64,000 bases of DNA from Achromobacter pestifer (GCF_013267355.1 NZ_CP053985.1:6572001-6636000); one strand, 5' to 3'; shown: positions 37,492 through 45,873, counted from the first letter of the stretch. Notes: generated from the letters alone by a model not told the origin. A program made the numbers and translations.

Positions 37492-38913
37492 GTGACACGC
37501 GAACAAGCCCTGCTCCAAGCCGTTCAAGCCTACGACAACGGCGACCTGCATGCCGCGCTGGCCCGCCGCGTCGCCTACGCGACGGAAAGCGAAGTACCCG
37601 GCCAGGCGCCGGCCCAGCACGCCTACCTCAATGAGGAACTGCTGCCCTGGCTCAAGGAACTGGGCTTCGCCTGTGAGGTGCATCCCAATCCTTCCGGGGC
37701 CGACCTGCCCATCCTGGTGGCGCGCCGCATTGAGCAGGCCGGCCTGCCCACGGTGCTGATGTACGGCCATGGCGACGTGGTGCGCGGCAACGCCGCCAAG
37801 TGGGAAGCCGGCCGCGATCCCTGGCGCCTGCAGGTCGAGGGCGACCGCTGGTACGGGCGCGGCACCGCCGACAACAAGGGCCAGCACAGCATCAATCTGG
37901 AAGCCTTGCGCCAGGTCATCGCCGCGCGCGGCGGCGCGCTGGGCTTCAACGCGATCTGGTTGATCGAGACCGGCGAGGAAGCGGGTTCGCCCGGCTTGGC
38001 CGCCTTCTGCGAAGCCCAGCGCGAGGCGCTGGCGGCGGACGTGTTCATCGCCAGCGACGGCCCGCGCCTGAGCGCCCGGCGTCCCACCCTTTTCATGGGC
38101 TCGCGCGGCGCGGTGAACTTCGAACTGAAACTGCGGGCGCGCGAACGCGGCTACCACTCTGGCAACTGGGGCGGCCTGCTGGCCAACCCCGCCATCGTGC
38201 TGGTGCACGCCATCGCCACGCTGGTCGACGCCCGCGGCCGCATCACGGTGCCCGGCCTGCGCCCGCCCTCCATCCCTGACGCGGTGGCCGAGGCGCTGGC
38301 CGACCTGGAGGTCGGCGGCGGCGAGGACGATCCCGACATCAACGCCTGGTGGGGCGAGCCCGGGCTGAGCGCGTCCGAAAAAGTGTTCGGCTGGAACAGC
38401 CTGGACGTCCTGACCTTTGGCGCCGGCGATCCGGCCAAGCCGGTCAACGCCATACCGCCCGAGGCCGTGGCCTGGTGCCAACTGCGTTTCGTGGTGGGCA
38501 CGGACTGGCGGGCGCTACAGACGCAGGTGCAGGAACATCTGCGCGCGGCGGGCTTCGAGGACGTGCAGGTGCGCATCGGCATGCAGGCCGGCGCCACCCG
38601 CCTGTCGCCCGACAATCCCTGGGTGCGCTGGGCCGCGGCCTCGCTGGAACGCAGCACCGGCAAGCGGCCGGCGCTGCTGCCGAACCTGGGCGGTTCGCTG
38701 CCCAACGACATCTTCGCCGACCAACTGGGGCTGCCCACCTTGTGGGTGCCGCATTCCTATCCCGCTTGCGCCCAGCACGCGCCCAACGAACACCTGCTGG
38801 GCAGCGTTGCCCGCGAGGGGCTGGCCATCATGGCCGGTCTGTTCTGGGACCTGGGCGACCAGGGCAGCGCCCTGCGCCAGGCGGCCGCAAAACCGTCTTC
38901 CAACTCCAACTGA
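37492..38913 (+). CDS. M20 family metallopeptidase
   Basis: A 473-residue zinc-dependent hydrolase of the M20/ArgE/DapE/CPG2 family. Seen: the first metal motif MYGHGDVV, GRGTADNKGQHSINLEAL with the bridging Asp, the catalytic ETGEEAGSPGL, the ASDGPR aspartate and the C-terminal CAQHAPNEHLL histidine. All expected ligands are present. Start GTG at 37492. No signal peptide, so cytoplasmic. It is paired with a Bug receptor 14 bp downstream and a divergent LysR, suggesting import and hydrolysis of an N-acylated amino acid or peptide-like compound (inference). Confidence 0.9.
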   Translation: MTREQALLQAVQAYDNGDLHAALARRVAYATESEVPGQAPAQHAYLNEELLPWLKELGFACEVHPNPSGADLPILVARRIEQAGLPTVLMYGHGDVVRGNAAKWEAGRDPWRLQVEGDRWYGRGTADNKGQHSINLEALRQVIAARGGALGFNAIWLIETGEEAGSPGLAAFCEAQREALAADVFIASDGPRLSARRPTLFMGSRGAVNFELKLRARERGYHSGNWGGLLANPAIVLVHAIATLVDARGRITVPGLRPPSIPDAVAEALADLEVGGGEDDPDINAWWGEPGLSASEKVFGWNSLDVLTFGAGDPAKPVNAIPPEAVAWCQLRFVVGTDWRALQTQVQEHLRAAGFEDVQVRIGMQAGATRLSPDNPWVRWAAASLERSTGKRPALLPNLGGSLPNDIFADQLGLPTLWVPHSYPACAQHAPNEHLLGSVAREGLAIMAGLFWDLGDQGSALRQAAAKPSSNSN

Positions 38914-38927
38914 CCGGGATCTACGTC

Positions 38928-39908
38928 ATGACCGTCAAACTCCGCGCCGCCCTGGCGGCCGCAAGCCTTGCCGCCGCCGCGCATGCGGGCGGCGTCCATG
39001 CCGCCTATCCCGAACAGGCGATCAAGATCGTCGTGCCCTTCACCCCGGGCGGCGCGACTGACGCCGTGGCGCGGCTGCTGGCCAACAAGCTGTCGGGCAA
39101 GTTCGGCCAGCCCGTCATCGTCGAAAATCGTCCCGGCGCATCCACCGTGATCGGCGCGGAAGCGGCGGCGCGCGCGCAACCCGACGGCTATACCCTGATG
39201 CTGTCGGGCAGCACCACCTATACCGTGCTGCCGGCGCTCAAGCCTGGCCTGCCCTACGATCCGCAGAAGAGCTATGAACACATCGCCATCGTCGCCATGG
39301 CGCCCGTGGTGCTCCTGGCCAAGAACGGGCTGGCGGCCGCCACCGTGCAGGAAGCGGCCGCGCTGGCCCGGCAGCACAGCGCCAAGGGCGGCCTGATGTA
39401 CGGCACCTTCGGCCCTGGATCCGCGCCGCACCTGGCCGGCGAGATGTACGCCGAGGCGGCGGGCGCCAAGATGATGCCGGTGCCCTACAAGGGCAGCGCG
39501 CAACTGGTCACGGCGATGATAGGCGGCGAGGTCGACCTGGGCGTGGACACCGTGTCTTCCGCCGCACCGCAGGTCCGCGCCGGCAAGATCCGCGCACTGG
39601 CCGTGACGGGCGAACGCCGCATGCCGCAACTGCCCGACGTGCCGACCTTCGCCGAAGCCGGCATGGCCGACGTTTCCTTCGTGGGCTGGTATGCGCTGGT
39701 GGCGCCGGCGCGCACGCCGGCCCCGGTGGTGGAAACCTTGAGCCGCGCCGTGGCGGAAATCATGGAGGATCCGCAAGTGCGCAAATCGGTCGCGGACCTG
39801 GCGCTGGATCCCGTCTATATGCCCGGGCCGGCATTCCAGGCGCAGATCGCGAAGGAACTGCGCACCTTTTCCGAAGTAGCGGCCCGCGCCGGCATCACCC
39901 TGGAATAG
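38928..39908 (+). CDS. Bug-type (TctC-like) periplasmic solute receptor
   Basis: A 326-residue TTT-family receptor. Its alanine-rich signal peptide (LRAALAAASLAAAAHAGGVH) is followed by YPEQAIKIVVPFTPGGATDA, IVENRPGASTVIGAEAAARA and DGYTLMLSGSTTYTVLPALK. The ATG at 38928 begins the signal peptide; no strong Shine-Dalgarno sequence is seen, which fits coupling to the peptidase gene ending 14 bp upstream. It probably delivers the peptidase substrate. It is another orphan receptor without TctA/TctB nearby. Confidence 0.9.
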   Translation: MTVKLRAALAAASLAAAAHAGGVHAAYPEQAIKIVVPFTPGGATDAVARLLANKLSGKFGQPVIVENRPGASTVIGAEAAARAQPDGYTLMLSGSTTYTVLPALKPGLPYDPQKSYEHIAIVAMAPVVLLAKNGLAAATVQEAAALARQHSAKGGLMYGTFGPGSAPHLAGEMYAEAAGAKMMPVPYKGSAQLVTAMIGGEVDLGVDTVSSAAPQVRAGKIRALAVTGERRMPQLPDVPTFAEAGMADVSFVGWYALVAPARTPAPVVETLSRAVAEIMEDPQVRKSVADLALDPVYMPGPAFQAQIAKELRTFSEVAARAGITLE

Positions 39909-39931
39909 CCGCGGCGGGCTGGCGCCTGGCC

Positions 39932-40510
39932 TCAGTCCGGTTGGGTGCGGGTGATCTTGGACCCTTCCAGGCCCATGCCCGCCATCAGTCCCTGTCCGCC
40001 GAATGGCACGGCGTATACATCCTGGCTCAGGGTGGTGGTGGTAATGCTGGAGGCATAGCTGTCGTCCACCACGACCAGGCTCGGGCCGGCGCCGAGCGAC
40101 CAGCCGTCGCTCTGGTCCAGGTACCGCAGCGCCGGCTCGTTCATGAAGAACAGCGCATAGCTGAACGCCTGCGCGCCGGCCTGCAGGCCGAACGATACCG
40201 CCGATATGTTGTAGTAGCCCTGGACCTTGCCGCCGCGGATGAGGGCGCCGTCGCCAGTTTCCGCGCCGACCAGCAGGCCGCCCTTCAGGATGCGGGGGAA
40301 CACCAGCACACCCACCGCCTTCTTGCCCAGTTCACGCGTCCTGGGTTCCTGCTGGTACAGGCGATCCAGCGCACTCTGCGCCTCCCGGCTGAGCTCGGCC
40401 GCGGACTCCGCCCTGGCCTGCGGCGCCAGGAGGAAACAGGCAGCCCACAAAAAAAGGCTGGCCCACAGCCAACCCCAACGGTGCATAGGCAAAACGGACG
40501 CGCGACGCAT
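39932..40510 (-). CDS. SYLF (YSC84-like) lipid-binding-domain protein, exported
   Basis: A 192-residue protein. A signal peptide (WASLFLWAACFLLAPQARA) is followed by a SYLF/DUF500 domain: AVGVLVFPRILKGGLLVGAE, GDGALIRGGKVQGYYNISAV and GLMAGMGLEGSKITR at the C-terminus. SYLF domains bind phosphoinositides in eukaryotes; bacterial members are envelope proteins of unclear role. The ATG at 40510 is used; an ATG eight codons later (40486) would start closer to the signal core. It is a single gene convergent with the Bug receptor. Confidence 0.85.
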   Translation of the reverse strand: MRRASVLPMHRWGWLWASLFLWAACFLLAPQARAESAAELSREAQSALDRLYQQEPRTRELGKKAVGVLVFPRILKGGLLVGAETGDGALIRGGKVQGYYNISAVSFGLQAGAQAFSYALFFMNEPALRYLDQSDGWSLGAGPSLVVVDDSYASSITTTTLSQDVYAVPFGGQGLMAGMGLEGSKITRTQPD

Positions 40511-40684
40511 ACAGCCCCCTTGTCAAAAGGACGGCAAGCGCCCGACGCGCTCGCCCCGACTTGCCGGATCAGTATTGGCAGGCGTCGGGGCCTTGTCAAG
40601 ATGCTACTGGCCCCTGTAGCGGTGCTCTGGTGCTCTGGCAGCGCTGGATCCTTACCATGGCATCAATGTCCCCAATTAGATTAG

Positions 40685-40703
40685 AATCGAAACTATTCTC
40701 AAT
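40685..40703. promoter_or_regulatory. Possible Fur box upstream of the second PepSY operon
   Basis: On the minus strand the site reads ATTGAGAATAGTTTCGATT, matching 13 of 19 positions of a Fur-type consensus AATGAGAATGATTCTCATT. The GAGAAT half is intact and the other half is poor. It lies about 75-93 bp upstream of the PepSY start. By-eye match only. Confidence 0.4.
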
Positions 40704-40777
40704 AAAATCAGACCGTCCAGTCCGCGGCGGCATCAACAATAAAGAGGCTCGTCCTGAAATCCGGTTTCCGCCTATCC

Positions 40778-42385
40778 ATGGCCTGGCTCCACACCTGGGT
40801 CGGCCTGTGGTTCTCATGGCTGCTGTTCGCCGTCTTCCTGACGGGATCGCTGGCCGTCTTCTCCGAACCCATCACGCACTGGATGACGCCCGAGCACCAG
40901 GAGGCGGAAGCCCAGGCTGCGCAAAAGGAAAGCGTCCCGGTGGACCGCGCCCGCCGGCTGGAGCTGGCGGTGGACTACATGGCGCGCAACCATGCTGGCG
41001 CGGGCATGTGGGAAATCTGGCCGGTGGACCGCTTTCACGAGAACGGGCTGACCGCCTATTGGTTCGACCAGAACGGCCAGTACGCGGATGCCGAGCTCGA
41101 CCCCGAGACAGGCGCCGAACTGGCTGACCACCACGACGCCGAAGGCCGCGCGACGATGGGCGGCACGCATTTCGTGGACTTCCACTACACGCTGCACGAC
41201 GCCGGCCTGGGGCTGTGGATCGTCGCCTTCGCCAGCATGGCGATGCTGGTCGCGCTGATTTCCGGCGTGGTCACGCACAAGCGCATCTTCAAGGACTTCT
41301 TCACCTTCCGCGCCAAGAAGGGCCAACGGTCCTGGCTGGATGCGCACAACGCGGTGGCGGTACTGACCCTGCCCTTCCAGTTCATGATCGCCTACACCGG
41401 CATCGTGATATCCAGCGCCCAGCTCATGCCCGCCCCGGTCGCGGCGACCTATGGCGCGGGCCCGCAGGCCAGCCGCCTGTACCTGGCCGAGCTGACGGGC
41501 GAAGAACGGCCAGACCGCACCGGCGTGGCGCTGGCCATGCCGGCGCTCGAGCCCATCGTGGCCCGCGGCGAACAGCTGATCGGGCAGACGGCGCGCGCCA
41601 TCGTCATCAACAATCCCGAAGACAGCTCCATGCGCATCGGCGTCTACGGCTGGAACGAAGACGCAAACACCTTCCGCAACCTCAGTGCCACCACGGGCAT
41701 GGCCGAATTCTCCGCCAGCGGCGAACTGCTGCGCCTGCGGCCGGCAGGCGGCGTGCATGGCGGCGCCCCTGCGCTGGCGTTCCAGGTGATGAGCGATCTG
41801 CACATGTCCAAATTCGGCGGGCTGGCCGTCAGCTGGCTGTACTTCATCTGCGGCCTGGCGGGCGCGGCCATGATGGGCACGGGCGCGCTGCTGTTCATGG
41901 TCAAGCGCCGCGCCAAGCATGGCGGCGAATTCGGCGGCGCGACGGCGCGCATGTACCGGCTGATAGAAGGATTGAACGTGGCGGCGCTGGCCGGACTGGC
42001 CATCGCCTGCATCAGCTACTTCTGGGCCAACCGCCTGCTGCCCGTGGCGCTGGAAAATCGCGCGCTGTGGGAGCTGCGCTGCTTCTTCCTGGTCTGGGCG
42101 TTGACCCTGGCGCATGCCTGGCTGTGCAGCCCGCGCCGCGCCTGGATCTCGCAGCTGGCCCTGCTGTCGGCGCTGTGCCTGCTGCTGCCGGTACTGTCGC
42201 TCGCCACGCTGGGCGACCATCCACTGGCGCAGATCGCGCGCGGCGACTGGGAAAGCGCCGGCGTCGAACTGACCTCCGTCGCATTCGGCGTACTATCGGG
42301 CTGGGCGGCCCTGCTGTTGTGGCGGCGGCCGGCAACCGCGCCCGCCCGGCGCAATCCCCGCAATGACGCAGAGGCGGCCGCATGA
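40778..42385 (+). CDS. PepSY-associated membrane protein (second copy)
   Basis: A 535-residue inner-membrane protein, paralogous to the one at 2722-4617. Shared features: the N-terminal MAWLHTWVGLWFSWLLFAVF helix, VDFHYTLHDAGLGLW, HKRIFKDFFTFRAKKGQRSW, LDAHNAVAVLTLPFQFMIAY and later LNVAALAGLAIACISYFWAN. It ends shorter than the paralogue. The ATG at 40778 is taken as the start. A CTG at 40754, with GAGG 6 bases upstream, would add eight residues (LKSGFRLS) that line up with the N-terminus of the paralogue, so initiation there is possible. It overlaps the DUF3325 gene by 4 bp. A role in siderophore iron reduction or transport is inferred from the family. Confidence 0.85.
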   Translation: MAWLHTWVGLWFSWLLFAVFLTGSLAVFSEPITHWMTPEHQEAEAQAAQKESVPVDRARRLELAVDYMARNHAGAGMWEIWPVDRFHENGLTAYWFDQNGQYADAELDPETGAELADHHDAEGRATMGGTHFVDFHYTLHDAGLGLWIVAFASMAMLVALISGVVTHKRIFKDFFTFRAKKGQRSWLDAHNAVAVLTLPFQFMIAYTGIVISSAQLMPAPVAATYGAGPQASRLYLAELTGEERPDRTGVALAMPALEPIVARGEQLIGQTARAIVINNPEDSSMRIGVYGWNEDANTFRNLSATTGMAEFSASGELLRLRPAGGVHGGAPALAFQVMSDLHMSKFGGLAVSWLYFICGLAGAAMMGTGALLFMVKRRAKHGGEFGGATARMYRLIEGLNVAALAGLAIACISYFWANRLLPVALENRALWELRCFFLVWALTLAHAWLCSPRRAWISQLALLSALCLLLPVLSLATLGDHPLAQIARGDWESAGVELTSVAFGVLSGWAALLLWRRPATAPARRNPRNDAEAAA

Positions 42386-42732
42386 ACACCAACGACCTGT
42401 ACGCAATTTCCATGGCGCTGCTGCTGACCTATTCGGGCATGGCCTGCCTGAGCCTGGCCATGCCGCGCCATTACGACCAGGTCTGGGGACGCGATCCCTC
42501 CGCCCGCCATACCCGCGTGCTGCGCTGCGCCGGCGTGCTGCTGCTGGCGCTGGCGCTGCTGCCCTGCGTGGGACTGTGGGGCAATACCGTGGGCGTGGTG
42601 GCATGGCTGGGCTGGCTCTCGGCCGGCGCCCTGCTCTGGGTCGGCATGCTGTCGTGGGCGCCTCGCCCGGCGGCCCGCACCGCCGCGCTGGCCGTGGCGA
42701 TATCCCTGGCCGGGGTCGGCATCGGCTTCTGA
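42382..42732 (+). CDS. DUF3325-type small membrane protein
   Basis: A 116-residue protein made of about four hydrophobic helices (YAISMALLLTYSGMACLSLA; VLRCAGVLLLALALLPCVGL; VVAWLGWLSAGALLWVGMLS; ALAVAISLAGVGIGF). The size and the AMPRHYDQVWGRDPS motif fit the DUF3325 proteins that accompany PepSY membrane proteins in iron-uptake operons. Its ATG overlaps the stop of the PepSY gene (ATGA). Function is unknown; probably a partner of the PepSY protein. Confidence 0.8.
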   Translation: MNTNDLYAISMALLLTYSGMACLSLAMPRHYDQVWGRDPSARHTRVLRCAGVLLLALALLPCVGLWGNTVGVVAWLGWLSAGALLWVGMLSWAPRPAARTAALAVAISLAGVGIGF

Positions 42733-42741
42733 AGCGCGCGT

Positions 42742-42755
42742 TTGACGCGCATCAA
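42742..42755. promoter_or_regulatory. FNR/Anr-like box upstream of nrdD
   Basis: TTGACGCGCATCAA matches the FNR/Anr consensus TTGAT-N4-ATCAA at 9 of 10 arm positions. Its centre lies about 95 bp upstream of the nrdD ATG. An activating site centred near -41.5 would put the transcript start near 42790, just before the NrdR boxes. Oxygen control of an oxygen-sensitive enzyme fits. Confidence 0.65.
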
Positions 42756-42790
42756 GCAAGGCTGACATCCAGACCGTGCGGTGCGATATC

Positions 42791-42839
42791 TGCACCATAT
42801 GTGGTGGTAGAGTTTTCACACCCTACTACATATGGTGTC
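42791..42839. promoter_or_regulatory. nrdR box: Paired NrdR boxes upstream of nrdD
   Basis: Two 16-bp palindromes around CATATG: TGCACCATATGTGGTG (42791-42806) and TACTACATATGGTGTC (42824-42839). They resemble the NrdR box consensus ACACWATATATWGTGT. Their centres are 33 bp apart, about three helical turns, the usual NrdR arrangement. The second box ends 4 bp before the nrdD start. They should mediate nucleotide-sensing repression by NrdR. Confidence 0.75.
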
Positions 42840-42843
42840 AGCC

Positions 42844-44838
42844 ATGCATATCCAGCACATCCTCAAGCGCGACGGCCGGGTCGCGGAGTTCGACCGCGAC
42901 AAGATCGCCCAGGCCATGGCGGCGGCCGGCGGCAGCACCGGAGAACTGGACCTGGCAGGCGCACAAGCCCTGACCGACACCGTCATCGCCGCGCTGGAAG
43001 GCAACCCTTGCCCCGGCGTCGAAACCATCCAGAACCGCGTGGAAGAAGCCCTGGTCCAGGCCGGCCACTGGCGCACGGCGCGCGCCTACATCGTGCACCG
43101 CGAACAGCACGCCCGGCTGCGCGCGCTGCGCCACACGCTGGTGGACGTGGAAAGCGCGATGGAGGAATACCTGGACCAGCGCGACTGGCGTGTCAACGCC
43201 AACGCCAACCAGGGCTACAGCCTGGGCGGCCTGATCCTGAACGTGGCCGGCAAGGTCACCGCCAACTACTGGCTGTCCAATGTGTTCGCGCCCGAAGCGG
43301 GCCGCGCCCACCGCGAAGGCGACATCCACATCCACGACTTGGACATGCTGAGCGGCTACTGCGCCGGCTGGTCGCTGCGCCAACTGCTGACCGAGGGCTT
43401 CAACGGCATCCCTGGCAAGGTCGAAGCCACGCCGCCGCGCCACATGTCGGCGGCCATCGGCCAGATCGTCAACTTCCTGGGCACGCTGCAGAACGAATGG
43501 GCCGGCGCCCAGGCCTTCAGTTCCTTCGACACCTACATGGCGCCCTTCATCCGCCGCGACGCCATGACGTACGCGGAAGTGAAGCAGTCCATGCAGGAGC
43601 TGATCTACAACCTGAACGTGCCCAGCCGCTGGGGTACGCAGACGCCCTTCACCAACCTCACGTTCGACTGGACCTGCCCGCCTGACTTGAAGGACCAGAT
43701 CCCGTACATCGGCGGCGAGGAAATGCCGTTCTCCTATGGCGAGCTGCAGACCGAGATGGACATGATCAACCGCGCCTACATCGAGGTCATGATGGCCGGC
43801 GATGCCAAGGGCCGCGTGTTCACCTTCCCCATCCCCACCTACAACATCACGCCCGACTTCGACTGGGACCATCCCAACACCGAGCGCCTGTTCGAAATGA
43901 CGGCGCGCTACGGCCTGCCTTATTTCCAGAACTTCCTGAACTCGGACCTGGAGCCGCACATGGTGCGCTCGATGTGCTGCCGCCTGCAGCTGGACCTGCG
44001 CGAACTGCTCAAGCGCGGCAACGGACTGTTCGGATCGGCCGAGCAGACCGGCTCGGTCGGCGTGGTCACGGTCAACTGCGCGCGCCTGGGCTACACCTGC
44101 CGCGGCGACGAAGCGCGGCTGATGCAGCGGCTGGACCATCTGCTGGAACTGGGCCGCGACGTGCTGGAAACCAAGCGCAAGGTGGTGCAGCGCTACATCG
44201 ACCAGGGGCTCTACCCCTATACCCGCCGCTACCTGGGCACCCTGCGCAATCACTTCAGCACGCTGGGCGTGAACGGCATCAACGAGATGATCCGCAACTT
44301 CACGGACGACGCCGAAGACGTCACCACCGCGGCGGGCCACGCCCTGGCGGTGCGGCTGCTGGACCGCGTGCGCGCCCGCATGACCGAGTTCCAGGAAGAG
44401 ACCGGCCACTTGTATAACCTGGAGGCCACGCCGGCCGAAGGCACCACCTACCGCTTCGCCCGCGAAGACCGGAAACGCTATCCCGCCATCCTGCAGGCCG
44501 GCAGCGAGACGCAGCCCTACTACACCAACTCCAGCCAGCTGCCGGTGGGCCACACCGACGATCCCTTCCATGCGCTGGAGCTGCAGGAAACGCTGCAGGG
44601 CAAGTACACCGGCGGCACCGTGCTGCACCTGTACATGAACGAGGCCATTTCTTCCGCCGCCGCATGCAAGCAGCTGGTGCGCCGCGCGCTGTCGAACTTC
44701 CGGCTGCCCTACATCACGGTCACGCCGACTTTCTCCATCTGCCCCAACCATGGCTATCTGGCGGGGCATCATGAATTCTGCCCGAAATGCGATGCCGAAC
44801 TGCTGGCCAAGCAGGCGGCATGCTGCACCCCGGCCTAG
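42844..44838 (+). CDS. nrdD: Class III anaerobic ribonucleoside-triphosphate reductase, catalytic subunit lacking its glycyl-radical loop
   Basis: A 664-residue NrdD that reduces NTPs to dNTPs without oxygen. The N-terminal ATP-cone (MHIQHILKRDGRVAEFDRDK through residue ~90) is followed by the ten-stranded barrel. Candidate active-site cysteines are in VRSMCCRLQLDLRELL (residues 378-379). The C-terminal zinc ribbon is SICPNHGYLAGHHEFCPKC. The chain then ends (LLAKQAACCTPA) without the RVxGYxRPVxxxNxGKxxEF glycyl-radical segment that normally follows; that segment is in the next gene. The ATG at 42844 is chosen over one at 42832, which lies inside the second NrdR box. Confidence 0.92.
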   Translation: MHIQHILKRDGRVAEFDRDKIAQAMAAAGGSTGELDLAGAQALTDTVIAALEGNPCPGVETIQNRVEEALVQAGHWRTARAYIVHREQHARLRALRHTLVDVESAMEEYLDQRDWRVNANANQGYSLGGLILNVAGKVTANYWLSNVFAPEAGRAHREGDIHIHDLDMLSGYCAGWSLRQLLTEGFNGIPGKVEATPPRHMSAAIGQIVNFLGTLQNEWAGAQAFSSFDTYMAPFIRRDAMTYAEVKQSMQELIYNLNVPSRWGTQTPFTNLTFDWTCPPDLKDQIPYIGGEEMPFSYGELQTEMDMINRAYIEVMMAGDAKGRVFTFPIPTYNITPDFDWDHPNTERLFEMTARYGLPYFQNFLNSDLEPHMVRSMCCRLQLDLRELLKRGNGLFGSAEQTGSVGVVTVNCARLGYTCRGDEARLMQRLDHLLELGRDVLETKRKVVQRYIDQGLYPYTRRYLGTLRNHFSTLGVNGINEMIRNFTDDAEDVTTAAGHALAVRLLDRVRARMTEFQEETGHLYNLEATPAEGTTYRFAREDRKRYPAILQAGSETQPYYTNSSQLPVGHTDDPFHALELQETLQGKYTGGTVLHLYMNEAISSAAACKQLVRRALSNFRLPYITVTPTFSICPNHGYLAGHHEFCPKCDAELLAKQAACCTPA

Positions 44839-44912
44839 GGCCTGTACACGACGACAGGCTCTGGACCGGACCGCCGGGCAGCCGCCCGGCATCCACTCCT
44901 TGAGGAACCGCC

Positions 44913-45095
44913 ATGCAAACCTTGATCGCTCCCGAAGTCACCCCCGCACCCGCCATGCAGCTGGACGACAGCCAGCGCGTGCGCTGCGAGATCTGGACCC
45001 GCGTCATGGGCTACCACCGCCCCGTCGCATCCTTCAACACCGGCAAACAGGGCGAATTCAATGAACGCCGCTTCTTCGTCGAACGCCGCGCCTGA
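44913..45095 (+). CDS. Detached glycyl-radical domain of the anaerobic ribonucleotide reductase
   Basis: A 60-residue protein. Residues 22-57 (RVRCEIWTRVMGYHRPVASF, then NTGKQGEFNERRFFVE) match the C-terminal glycyl-radical loop of NrdD proteins, with Gly33 in RVMGYHRPV at the radical position. The ATG at 44913 is preceded by GAGGAA at good spacing. It is in a different frame from nrdD, 74 bp after the nrdD stop, so it is a separate cistron and not a read-through. The nrdG-type gene starts inside its 3' end (35-bp overlap). It probably assembles with NrdD in trans and is the substrate of the activase. Confidence 0.8.
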   Translation: MQTLIAPEVTPAPAMQLDDSQRVRCEIWTRVMGYHRPVASFNTGKQGEFNERRFFVERRA

Positions 45096-45873
45096 AGGCG
45101 CCACGCCAGCCGCCGCGTCCACTACGGGCTGCGGCCCGGGCACGCGCCGGCTGACGGCGCGGCCGGCCTACCCGGCTGCGCCGCAACCGGTGGCCCAGCC
45201 CCTGCCGCGGCATTCGCACGCGGTCGGCGGGCTGGTGCCTTTTTCCACCGTGGACTGGCCCGGACAACTGGCGGCGGTCGTGTTCATCGCGGGCTGCCCC
45301 TGGCGCTGCCACTACTGCCACAACGTCGAGCTGCAGACCCGCAGCGCCCGCTACGATTGGCGCGAGACCCGCGCCTTCCTGGAAACGCGCAAGGGCCTGC
45401 TCGACGCCATCGTGTTTTCCGGCGGCGAGCCCCTGAGCGAACCGCGCCTGCCGCAGATGATCCGCGACGTCCGGCGCATGGGCTACCGCGTCGGCCTGCA
45501 TACCGCCGGCATCTATCCCCTGCGCCTGGCCGACGTGCTGCGGCATCTGGACTGGGTCGGCCTGGACATCAAGGCCGACGCCCAGGGCTATGACGACATC
45601 ACCGGCCGGCGCGATTCGCAGCGTCCCGCGCAGGCATGCCTGGCCCAACTGCTTTCGGCCGACATCGATTTCGAATGCCGCATCACCTGGCATCCGGACT
45701 GGCTGGACGAAACCCGGCTGCTGGCCCTGGCGCGCGAGCTGGCGCGCCGCGGCGTGCGCCGCTTTGCCGTACAGGGCGCGCGCCGCTCGCCCGATTCACC
45801 GCCGGTGCGCGCGCTGGGCGCGCCAGCCCTGGCGCTGCTGATGCAATGGTTCGAGGAGTTCGCCTATCGCTGA
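45061..45873 (+). CDS. nrdG: Anaerobic ribonucleoside-triphosphate reductase activating enzyme (radical SAM)
   Basis: A 270-residue radical-SAM glycyl-radical activase. The [4Fe-4S] motif is GCPWRCHYCHNVE with Cys79, Cys83 and Cys86 (CxxxCxxC). The SAM-binding GGEP motif appears as VFSGGEPLSEPRLP. The family opening LVPFSTVDWPGQLAAVVFI is intact. The first ~50 residues form a Pro/Ala-rich extension of unknown use. The ATG at 45061 overlaps the small glycyl-radical gene, so the activase and its protein substrate are translationally linked. It would generate the glycyl radical on the 60-residue protein under anoxia. Confidence 0.88.
   Translation: MNAASSSNAAPEGATPAAASTTGCGPGTRRLTARPAYPAAPQPVAQPLPRHSHAVGGLVPFSTVDWPGQLAAVVFIAGCPWRCHYCHNVELQTRSARYDWRETRAFLETRKGLLDAIVFSGGEPLSEPRLPQMIRDVRRMGYRVGLHTAGIYPLRLADVLRHLDWVGLDIKADAQGYDDITGRRDSQRPAQACLAQLLSADIDFECRITWHPDWLDETRLLALARELARRGVRRFAVQGARRSPDSPPVRALGAPALALLMQWFEEFAYR

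Noticed and set aside
44838..44913. Programmed frameshift or read-through joining NrdD to the glycyl-radical ORF
   Set aside because: There is a clear stop, 74 bp of spacer and a separate ribosome-binding site and ATG for the small gene; no slippery sequence is seen at the stop.
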